Position numbers and translations under genes: made by a program
The notes under the pieces: generated by a model
Seen by the model: the letters and a program-made list of their open reading frames with translations, nothing else
Told to the model about the DNA's origin: nothing
Databases searched by the model: none
NCBI GenBank assembly: GCA_963849305.1
Contig: CAWKGV010000012.1
Location: 139,397-203,396, forward strand
Length of the DNA: 64,000 nt
Origin: CAWKGV01 sp963849305
Lineage (GTDB): Bacteria; Pseudomonadota; Alphaproteobacteria; Acetobacterales; Acetobacteraceae
Reading direction: 5' to 3'
Shown: one piece after another, positions 45,897-53,179 of the stretch
How positions within the stretch are numbered: position 1 is the stretch's first letter
Layout: each line of letters starts with the position of its first letter

Positions 45897-46605
45897 CCGA
45901 CCCCGCGAGGGTGCGATGGAGGATGATCCGGACGTGCGCGTCTCGGCTGGCGAGAGGATCACCGCCGACCGATTTTATAGGCAAGGCAGTTGCTCGGCCC
46001 TATATAGCCGTTGTTCTTACACAGCGCTGGTTTCATGCCTCCACGACGATTTCGCGCGATGCTTTTCGCAACAACGGTTCTCGGCCTTCTCCACGAGACT
46101 TGGTCGCTCGCGTCGACTCTGCCCGGCTGGCGGAGATACGAGGCATTGGCCTACCTGCCGGACGCTCACAACGAGGTGCCCGCAGTTCCCACCTTCCACC
46201 CGATAACCATGGAGGATAGCGGAGCGGCCATCCGCGCCGGGGTCGGCGGTACGATCATGACTGGCCGGCAGGAACAGCCATGGCATCCGCGCGGCCGCAT
46301 CTGGCGTATTCGGCTGAGCCGTTTTATGGAAAATCAGTCCGCCGCGCTGGCTTTGCCTTTTGCTTCGGCTCCTTCGGCTAATCGGTCGAACTGTGCGGCA
46401 AGGGTTAACAAATTTGTCGCGCATGAGGGAAGCGTGTTGCTGGTCAGCTATAAATTCAATGTGGTTTAACCAAACCGGCGGTGCCGCTTCTACATCTTGT
46501 GTCGAATCTCTCGAAAGAGGGCCGCGAAGTCAAAGCCGGCGAAGGCGTTTTATGGAAACTGGCGCTCCGCTTTAACGGATCACAATCTTGCAGAAGCACT
46601 GATCA
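45897..46605. other. 709-bp region without a supported gene
   Basis: Several frames of 100-150 codons cross this region, but none has a plausible start, composition or recognisable motif. The DNA becomes more AT-rich toward the right, leading into the resolvase patch. A 13-bp direct repeat is noted separately. It may be degraded mobile DNA. Confidence 0.4.
46320..46558 (+). repeat. Two copies of a 13-bp direct repeat
   Basis: CGTTTTATGGAAA occurs at 46320-46332 and 46546-46558, 226 bp apart, within the gene-free AT-richer region left of the unknown gene and resolvase. The flanking bases differ. The copies might be ends of a lost element or recombinase sites, but they are short. Confidence 0.3.
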
Positions 46606-47133
46606 CTAGGACAACAACGGAGCTAGCTTTTCCGAAAGCCTGAAAAGAGCGATCGGACCGCCGAAATCCAGGCGCTTCAAGTGCTTTCCGTTTATCCCGG
46701 CAGTGCTGAAGGTCATTATCCCTTCAATGGAAAACTCGCGGTCTTGAAGCGTTTTGTCGTCGATCTTCCATACTGGTTCCAGGATATCGTGAGCGACGGT
46801 ATTGCGTATAAGCCACACGACAATGCAGGAGTTGCGGATGAACTCATTGTCATGGCGGCAGCGCACCTTCCAGGGACCGAACGTCTTCTCCAGTGCAGCA
46901 TTTAATTCCATCGCCAGCAGGCGATAGGCCAGCCGTTCAAGAATGGTGCCGCAAAGCTCGAAAGCGTCATCCGGCATTTCGAAATCTTCAGCAGTCAGCG
47001 TGAACTTTCCAAAGCTCCAGACAGCCGGCATTGGAGGCAACTGGACCTGCAATCCGAAGCTGATAGGCCCGCCGACCCGATGCGCAAGACGGAAGAAGTC
47101 CTGCGCGAACGCGATCCGTTCGGCACTCGTCAT
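46606..47133 (-). CDS. Hypothetical protein
   Basis: A 175-residue soluble protein with no recognised motif. It has a long central helical part (FELCGTILERLAYRLLAMEL) and several aromatic positions (GPWKVRCRHDNEFIRNSC). Composition is more AT-rich than the chromosome average, consistent with transfer. It begins 9 bp after the stop of the resolvase and is probably co-transcribed with it, which suggests a passenger gene of a former transposon or integrated element. Confidence 0.6.
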   Translation of the reverse strand: MTSAERIAFAQDFFRLAHRVGGPISFGLQVQLPPMPAVWSFGKFTLTAEDFEMPDDAFELCGTILERLAYRLLAMELNAALEKTFGPWKVRCRHDNEFIRNSCIVVWLIRNTVAHDILEPVWKIDDKTLQDREFSIEGIMTFSTAGINGKHLKRLDFGGPIALFRLSEKLAPLLS

Positions 47134-47142
47134 AGGGTGGAC

Positions 47143-47709
47143 CTAAGCGAGCCGCGAAATTGTCGCCACGCCCACGTTGTAGCTCTTGGCGAGTTCCTTC
47201 AACGTCGCGCCCTCGGCTCGCCGCCGCCGTGCTTCCTTCCGCTGCTGCGGGGTGAGCTTCGGCGGTCGGCCCATATGCTGCCCGCGCGCCTTGGCTCGCT
47301 CCCGGCCTTCCGCCGTGCGGGTGCGGATTAGATCGCGCTCCACGTCCGCCAGCCCGCCGAGGACGGAAATCATCAGCCGCCCGGTGCTGGTGGATGTGTC
47401 CGCCCACGGCTCCGCCAATGACCTGAATTGTGCCTTGGCGTCCACAATCTGCTTGACGATGGCAAACAGGTCGAACGTCGAACGCGCCAGCCGGTCGATG
47501 CGCGTCACCGTCACCACATCGCCGGGGCCAATGGCCCGAAGGAGCCGCAGCAATTCGCGCCGGTCGGCCCGTGCGCCCGTCACCTTCTCGCAGTAAATCT
47601 GGGTGCATCCCGCCGCGCGTAGCTGGTCAAGCTGCGCGCCAAGCGTCTGCCCATAGGTGCTGACGCGGGCATAGCCGAGGCGGCGGTTTTGCAGGTTCTT
47701 TTCGGGCAT
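47143..47709 (-). CDS. Serine recombinase (resolvase/invertase family)
   Basis: A 188-residue small serine recombinase. The catalytic Ser17 lies in GYARVSTYGQ. The conserved Arg/Asp region is VTRIDRLARSTFDL, and the C-terminal helix-turn-helix reads LKELAKSYNVGVATISRL. It is complete. Without a Tn3-type transposase nearby it may be a solo resolvase of a decayed transposon or a plasmid-type multimer resolver. A truncated homologue lies upstream of lepA. Confidence 0.92.
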   Translation of the reverse strand: MPEKNLQNRRLGYARVSTYGQTLGAQLDQLRAAGCTQIYCEKVTGARADRRELLRLLRAIGPGDVVTVTRIDRLARSTFDLFAIVKQIVDAKAQFRSLAEPWADTSTSTGRLMISVLGGLADVERDLIRTRTAEGRERAKARGQHMGRPPKLTPQQRKEARRRRAEGATLKELAKSYNVGVATISRLA

Positions 47710-47822
47710 ATCTTACGGGCTTTGTAACCCATTGACGGCATTGAGTCAACGGAAATGCCCGAAAGTCTCGCAAGCGCAATCGCCCTCATCCGGACATCTT
47801 TATATCTTTACTTTTGGACCTT

Positions 47823-48146
47823 CTACGCAATCGGCACATGTACAACGTGGACGCGGATGTGATTAGCAGTAAAATTTACAGCAAAGTTGTTGTTGTTTCT
47901 TAATGTCAATATCAGCATAGTTTGACGAGGCGTCCCGTCAAAGAGGGCAATTTCCCTCTGTTCTTCTATCAAAGGAATCAGGTTAGCAATCTTTGGGTCT
48001 GGTGCTATCGAGACGTCAAAATATTCACTCTCCTCCGCACCGGATCCCCACCAGAAAGTAAATTGATGGCTCGGTTGTTGGCTCGTCGTAGCAGGAATTG
48101 TATAACCACCCGCTTTATACTCGACGACAACCGTGTCATTAGCCAT
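47823..48146 (-). CDS. Hypothetical small beta-rich protein
   Basis: A 107-residue protein beginning MANDTVVVEYKAGGYTIP, rich in aromatic and Asn residues (FTFWWGSG, LRNNNNFAVNF). Alternating polar and hydrophobic residues suggest a beta sandwich. It lacks a signal peptide. The gene is clearly more AT-rich than the surrounding chromosome, consistent with acquisition. I do not recognise the family. Confidence 0.5.
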   Translation of the reverse strand: MANDTVVVEYKAGGYTIPATTSQQPSHQFTFWWGSGAEESEYFDVSIAPDPKIANLIPLIEEQREIALFDGTPRQTMLILTLRNNNNFAVNFTANHIRVHVVHVPIA

Positions 48147-48533
48147 GACGATTCTCCTCTAACCACGACTACCCACTTTAGCCCGCATTTCTCAAACTGG
48201 ATAGCTGCCACGCCGGGGACCGTCGCCAGCGCGATGGCGGTCTTCATAGCCGGTCCGCGCCGCTGCGTTAATCTTGCAGACCGTGTGAAAACTGAATGGC
48301 AACGGATTCCAACTCGGGGGTGCGGAGGGTAGAATTCTGCATGACGCACCTCGTCGGCCAAGACCGCTCTCAAACTATGCTTCTGCCGGAATCGCTGGAC
48401 GACTTGCCGCTCTGGCTCGCCATGCTCGCGCCTTAATTAACATCTTGTAAGCTTAGTGGCCTGCACAGAAGGCGGCGCGAGCCGCATAAGGCCATTATGG
48501 CAAGTGCCGCCAGCCGAATGCGCGTTCCAGTAT
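48147..48533. other. Gene-poor gap with a possible transposase N-terminal relic
   Basis: There is no intact gene. At 48341-48436 a 31-codon frame starts MTHLVGQDRSQTMLLPESLDD, which looks like the N-terminus of IS1182/DUF772-type transposases, and then ends in unrelated residues and TAA. This would be another end-only relic. Confidence is low because the match is short. Confidence 0.35.
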
Positions 48534-49808
48534 TCAGTAAACCTCGGCGTAGCGGGCGCACAGTTCTGCGGCGTCCAGCCCGGCGACGCGCTCCGCCTCC
48601 ACCCGCTTGTAGCGCAGATAGGCCTCCAGGAACACCGGGCCGAACCAGCGGCGCGCGGCCTCGCTGTTGGCGAGATTGTCGAGCGCGGCGGGCAGCGTTC
48701 GCGGCAGCAGCTCGGCCGGTCCCGACCGGGGCCGCAGGGTCAGCCCGCGGCTAATCCCGTCCGCCCCGGCGAAGATAACCGCCCCGAGCGCGAGATAGGG
48801 GCTTGCCGCGGCATCGGCCGCACGGAACTCCACGTTGAACTGGCGGGCGGTGTCCGTCGGGCCGGCCGCGGCGAACACCGGGCAGACGCGCAAGGCCGCA
48901 CCGCGGTCCTGTTGCTGGATGTCGATCACGGTCGGGGCCCAACGGTTCGGCGTCAGGCGCAAATACGACACTGGCGAGGGCGCCGTGACCGCGCAGAGTG
49001 CCGGCAAATGCTCCAGCACCCCGGCACAGAACTGCTCCGCGAACGTGCTGAGCCCCATCGGGCCGTCGGACCAATACGTGCCCGGCGTTCCGGAGCGGTC
49101 GTGCAGGCTCATGTGGATATGCACGCCGTTGCCCACGCCTTCGGGGGCCGGCATGGGCGAGAAGATCGCCCGATGGCCCAGCCGGTGCGCCGTCGCCTGC
49201 GCCATCTCGCGCGCGATCACCGCCCGGTCCGCCGCCGCGAGCGCCGGGGCGGGCGCGACCGTCATTTCGAACTGTCGTGCACCGTATTCGGCGAGGAACG
49301 AGTCCGGCACCGCCCCAGCCGCGCGCAAAGCGGCCACCAGCATTTCCCCAAACGCGCCCTGCCGGCGGAACGCGCCGAGGCTATACGCATCGCCCGGCCG
49401 GTCCTCGGTGCCGGTATAGGCGAACTCCTGCTCGAAGGCGGCCAGCAACGACGCCCCGGCGGCGGCCTCCAGGGCCGCCACCGCGCGGCGCAGGAACTCG
49501 CGCGGGCAGCACTCCCAGGCAACGCCATCGGTGGTCCGCAGGTCGCCCAGGAAGAAATGCTCCGGGGCCGAGCCGTCGGCGAAATCGACCCGCACCTCGG
49601 CCGCCGGATCGGGAACGATCATTAGGTCGCCCGAGGTGCCGAACGGCGTGTCCCAGATCGGGCCGAACGGCGACATCATGAGCTGGCTGTGGGTCCAGCC
49701 GATGCCCTGGTGCCGGCGGGCATGGAGTTCCTGCGCCGGGAAGCCCTTGCCGCGCACATGGCCGGAAATATCGCAGGTCGCGACGAAGATGAGCCCCTCA
49801 CGCAGCAT
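48534..49808 (-). CDS. Glutamine synthetase-family ligase (gamma-glutamylamide type)
   Basis: A 424-residue type III-like glutamine synthetase homologue. The N-terminal part begins LIFVATCDISGHVRGKGFP. The catalytic fold has the metal-binding FEQEF, the NGVHIHMSL motif and the LRLTPNRWAPT arginine region. Such enzymes often add glutamate to amines (gamma-glutamylpolyamine or gamma-glutamylmethylamide synthetases) rather than to ammonia. The adjacent alcohol dehydrogenase is divergent. Substrate unproven. Confidence 0.82.
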   Translation of the reverse strand: MLREGLIFVATCDISGHVRGKGFPAQELHARRHQGIGWTHSQLMMSPFGPIWDTPFGTSGDLMIVPDPAAEVRVDFADGSAPEHFFLGDLRTTDGVAWECCPREFLRRAVAALEAAAGASLLAAFEQEFAYTGTEDRPGDAYSLGAFRRQGAFGEMLVAALRAAGAVPDSFLAEYGARQFEMTVAPAPALAAADRAVIAREMAQATAHRLGHRAIFSPMPAPEGVGNGVHIHMSLHDRSGTPGTYWSDGPMGLSTFAEQFCAGVLEHLPALCAVTAPSPVSYLRLTPNRWAPTVIDIQQQDRGAALRVCPVFAAAGPTDTARQFNVEFRAADAAASPYLALGAVIFAGADGISRGLTLRPRSGPAELLPRTLPAALDNLANSEAARRWFGPVFLEAYLRYKRVEAERVAGLDAAELCARYAEVY

Positions 49809-50291
49809 GGCGGCGCTCCACGCTCTGTTGCGGCGCGAAGGCTAAGCGCCGGTCCTGGCTTGGCGCAACAATGAAGTGGACCCCGTGTCGGTGACGCGTA
49901 AAGATGTCCGCCCTTTGTAGCGGATGATATGTCCGCTTCTGCCGATGTGGCGGGCTGTGGGTTGTAGGCAACGCGCTTGCGTTGTCCAAGCGCAGCGTCA
50001 TATCCGCAGCAGCGGCAGATACGGGAAGTTCTGACGGCCAGGCGCAGGTTTTGTCGTCCGCGTGTTCCGTTACTACTGGCCATGAGGCGCGATCGCCACT
50101 CACCCCAAGCCTGCGTTTGCCCTACTTCAAATGCCCGCTGGGCAGTAAGACCAAGTGTCCCATATCCGTCCGCTCACGCTCCGTCACCGGTAGACGCAGT
50201 ATCCAGCTCCGGTATATGAGTTGCACACTCATAAGAGGTCTCCACACGCAGCGTGCTGTCGGCTGCGGGTGAGCGATTAAGGAGGGAGCGA
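49809..50291. other. Divergent intergenic region with possible insertion-element ends
   Basis: This 483-bp gap separates the leftward glutamine synthetase-like gene from the rightward PQQ dehydrogenase. No credible protein is encoded. Two nearby copies of a GATRTGTCCGC-like motif (around 49904 and 49926) and an adjacent AAGTGGACCCC resemble terminal repeats of IS elements, but no transposase is present. The dehydrogenase promoter must lie toward the right end. Confidence 0.4.
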
Positions 50292-52007
50292 ATGGCCGAG
50301 AGTCGAGCCGTAATGCTGCTTGGAGCAGCAGTCTCAGCCGCAATTTTGGTCGGGTCGCATGGCGTCGGCCGCGCCAATTCCGCGCTCGACCAGGCGGTGC
50401 AGAACCCCAATAACTGGGCAATGTACGGCCGCACCTACAGTAACGACCGCTACAGCTCGCTCAAGCAGATTAACGACCAGAACGTTGATCACCTGAAGCT
50501 CGCCTGGGCCTCCCAGGTAGGCACCAATCACGGGCAGGAAGCGTCGCCGATCGTCATCGGCGATACGATGTATGTCTCAAGCTCGACCGGGCCGGCGCAT
50601 GTCTACGCGCTGAACGCACGGACCGGGCAAATCAAGTGGGAATACAGCCCGCAGATCGCGGAGGATGTGCCCCCTGAGGCCTGCTGCGGACTGGTCAGCC
50701 GCGGCGTGAGCTTCGCCGACGGCAAAGTACTATTCGGCACGCTCGATGGCCATCTCGCGGCGCTCGATGCCAGCACCGGCAAGGAGCTTTGGAAAACCAC
50801 GGTTGTCAATTTCAAGGAAGGCGCGGTGATCACCTCGCCGCCGCTGATCGTCAAGAACCTGGCGATCATCGGCTACGGCGGTGGCGAATACGGCGTGCGC
50901 GGGTCGCTGCAGGCCTATGACATCTCGACCGGCAAGCAGGTGTGGAAGACCTGGACGGTACCGGGCCCTGGACAGCCTGGCAATGACACCTGGAAGGGCG
51001 ACAGCTGGGAGCATGGCGGCGGCGACGCTTGGAACGTCGGCACCTATGATCCGAAGACGAATACCGTGTTCTGGGGCACCAGCAATCCCAGTCCATGGGA
51101 CGCGGCAGTGCGCAGTACCGGCACTTCGGACTACGGCAAGCTCACCAATGCCGGCACCTCGACCACGCTCGCGATCGACCCGGACAATGGCAAGATTAAG
51201 TGGCAGATTCAATCCACCCCGGCGGATGCCTGGGACTATGACGGCATCGTCGCGCCCGTGCTGGCCGACATGGATGTGCACGGCCACCAGACTCCGGTCT
51301 ACCTGAAAGCCGACCGCAACGGCTTCTTCTTCGTGGCCAACCGTGACACCGGGAAGCTGCTGTCGGCGGCGTCATTCGTGCCGCTTAACTGGGCGAAGGG
51401 GTTCAACGTCGCCGAGGACCGGCCCATTGAGAACCCCAACAAGCGCCCGCGCATCGACTTCAAGGCCACGGACATTTGCCCGGCCGCGATGGGCGCGACC
51501 AACTGGCAGCCGATGGCGTTCAATCCGGGGACCGGTCTCGCCTACATCCCGACCAATAACATGTGCATGGACATGCAGGCGCAGCCGGTCACGTACCACC
51601 AAGGTATGTTCTACCTAGGGAACGACTTTTCCATGGCGCCCGGCCATGGCGGTTATCTCGGCGAGCTGATCGCCTTCAACCCGGAAACCGGCAAGCCAGC
51701 CTGGTCGATCAAGCAGCCGCTGCCCTGGAACGGCGGCGTGATGACCACCGCGGGGAACCTGGTGTTCCAGGGAGACATCCAGGGCCTATTCCACGCCTAT
51801 GACGCAAAGACCGGCAAGGAGTTGTGGCACGTCCGGCTCGGTAGCGGCATTGTCGCAGGGCCGGTCACCTTCGCCGTGGACGGCAAGCAATATGTGGCGG
51901 TCCTCAGCGGCCGCCCGAGCGTTATGCCGGCCTTCATGGGCGAGACGGGCAAGCAGATCCTCGCCGCGACCGCGTCGGGCGGCACGCTGTTCGTCTTCTC
52001 CCTCTAA
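50292..52007 (+). CDS. PQQ-dependent alcohol dehydrogenase, lanthanide-type (XoxF/ExaF-like)
   Basis: A 571-residue periplasmic quinoprotein with a signal peptide (about residues 1-28) and an eight-bladed propeller of W-motifs. The vicinal Cys131-Cys132 ring is in EACCGLVSRG. Metal ligands are Glu199 (GGEYGVRG) and Asn265 (GTSNPSPW), with catalytic Asp315 in WDYDG. Asp317, two residues on, is the extra acid that marks lanthanide-using enzymes; calcium enzymes have a small residue there. It oxidises methanol, ethanol or another alcohol and passes electrons to cytochrome c. AAGGAGGG at 50279-50286 is an excellent ribosome site. The fused partner gene follows 25 bp later. Confidence 0.92.
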   Translation: MAESRAVMLLGAAVSAAILVGSHGVGRANSALDQAVQNPNNWAMYGRTYSNDRYSSLKQINDQNVDHLKLAWASQVGTNHGQEASPIVIGDTMYVSSSTGPAHVYALNARTGQIKWEYSPQIAEDVPPEACCGLVSRGVSFADGKVLFGTLDGHLAALDASTGKELWKTTVVNFKEGAVITSPPLIVKNLAIIGYGGGEYGVRGSLQAYDISTGKQVWKTWTVPGPGQPGNDTWKGDSWEHGGGDAWNVGTYDPKTNTVFWGTSNPSPWDAAVRSTGTSDYGKLTNAGTSTTLAIDPDNGKIKWQIQSTPADAWDYDGIVAPVLADMDVHGHQTPVYLKADRNGFFFVANRDTGKLLSAASFVPLNWAKGFNVAEDRPIENPNKRPRIDFKATDICPAAMGATNWQPMAFNPGTGLAYIPTNNMCMDMQAQPVTYHQGMFYLGNDFSMAPGHGGYLGELIAFNPETGKPAWSIKQPLPWNGGVMTTAGNLVFQGDIQGLFHAYDAKTGKELWHVRLGSGIVAGPVTFAVDGKQYVAVLSGRPSVMPAFMGETGKQILAATASGGTLFVFSL

Positions 52008-52032
52008 TCGCAAGGCGACGGCGAGCCGTTGA

Positions 52033-53121
52033 ATGATGAACGAAATCCGGGCAGGGCTGTTTGCCCTGCTCGCTCTTCTCGCAGCACTAGCTCAGGCGGC
52101 GGCGCAAACGACTCCGTTTCGCCTCTGCTCCGATCCAGACAACCCGCCGCTGAGCAGCGATGCGAGTTCCACGCCGGGGATCTACATCGAGCTCGGGCGG
52201 CGGATCGCCGCCACACTTGGTCGTCCATTCGAGCCGGTCTGGACGCAGCATCTTTTCGCCAAGTTGGGCGCGAAGCTGCGGATGGGCGAGTGCGACGGCG
52301 TCATCGGCCTGCCCGAAGACGCCCACGTCACCGGCCCGGACGTCATCCTCTCGCACCCGTTCCTCGCCGTTGGCTATGCGCTCGTCACGCCGCCGGCCAT
52401 CACGGTGGGCAGCCTCGCCGATTTCGACGGCCGGCGGGTCGCCGTCCAGTTCGGCTCCCCGCCCCAGCGCCTACTGGCCGAGCACAACGGCATCGAGACG
52501 GTCACGGTAATGCAGCCGCTTCAGGGGCTGCAGGCTCTTGCGGCCGGCAAGGCCGATGCGGCGTTCCTCTGGGGGCCGTCCGCCAGCTGGATCAACCGCA
52601 CGGACCTGAATGATGCATACAAGGTCGTGCCGGTCGCGGGAAAGCACCTGCGCTGGCGGGTGGTGATCGGCTTTGCGAAGACCCAAGCGGCGTTGCGTGA
52701 CGCGGTCGATCGCGCGCTTGCCGGGCTGGGGGACTCGACCCGGGCACTGATGGTGAAATATGGCCTAGCCACGGCTGCGCCCGTCGTGCTGACGGAGTCA
52801 CCCGCCGCGCCCGCGTCGCAAGCGTCGTCGCAGCAGGCGACGGCCAGCACGCCCTCGGCCAGCCCGCAGGAAGTCGCCGCCGGGCATCAGGTGTTCAACG
52901 CCAACTGCGAGCATTGCCACGGCCACGACGCCATCGAGGGGCTTGAGCAGCGCAACCTGCGCCATCTACGCAAGCGCCACGGCGACAAAATGGACCAGGT
53001 GTTCATGTTCACGGTCACGCACGGACTGCCGGCCAAGGGTATGCCGAACTGGAGTGGCATCCTAACCACCGCGCAGTTCCGCGCCATCCTGGCCTACCTT
53101 CACTCCGTGCAGGAGCCCTGA
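52033..53121 (+). CDS. Periplasmic substrate-binding (XoxJ-like) domain fused to a c-type cytochrome
   Basis: A 362-residue exported protein. After a signal peptide (about 1-25) comes a type-2 periplasmic binding domain (FRLCSDPDNPPLSS to about residue 245). It is of the quinoprotein-dehydrogenase-associated XoxJ/MxaJ kind. A Pro/Ser/Ala/Gln linker of about 35 residues leads to a cytochrome c domain with heme motif CEHCH (Cys292, Cys295, His296) and a probable axial Met337 in KGMPNW. In known methylotrophs the J and G proteins are separate genes next to xoxF; here they are one. It should be the electron acceptor of, and possibly a chaperone for, the upstream dehydrogenase. Confidence 0.82.
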   Translation: MMNEIRAGLFALLALLAALAQAAAQTTPFRLCSDPDNPPLSSDASSTPGIYIELGRRIAATLGRPFEPVWTQHLFAKLGAKLRMGECDGVIGLPEDAHVTGPDVILSHPFLAVGYALVTPPAITVGSLADFDGRRVAVQFGSPPQRLLAEHNGIETVTVMQPLQGLQALAAGKADAAFLWGPSASWINRTDLNDAYKVVPVAGKHLRWRVVIGFAKTQAALRDAVDRALAGLGDSTRALMVKYGLATAAPVVLTESPAAPASQASSQQATASTPSASPQEVAAGHQVFNANCEHCHGHDAIEGLEQRNLRHLRKRHGDKMDQVFMFTVTHGLPAKGMPNWSGILTTAQFRAILAYLHSVQEP

Positions 53122-53179
53122 CCGATGCGCGTCGGGCGGCTGAATTGTCAGCAACTGTGGAGGTTCAACAGAAACAGGA

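Noticed and set aside
46011..46469. A 152-codon frame, with RYEALAYLP resembling the start of RuBisCO small subunit
   Set aside because: The resemblance covers fewer than ten residues, nothing else matches and there is no large subunit. Treated as chance.
45897..46605. Possible Tn3-type res site
   Set aside because: No set of paired resolvase-like subsites could be made out; only a short direct repeat is visible.
50122..50434. Small leftward frames upstream of the PQQ dehydrogenase
   Set aside because: They have poor composition, no ribosome sites and overlap the likely promoter and start of the dehydrogenase.
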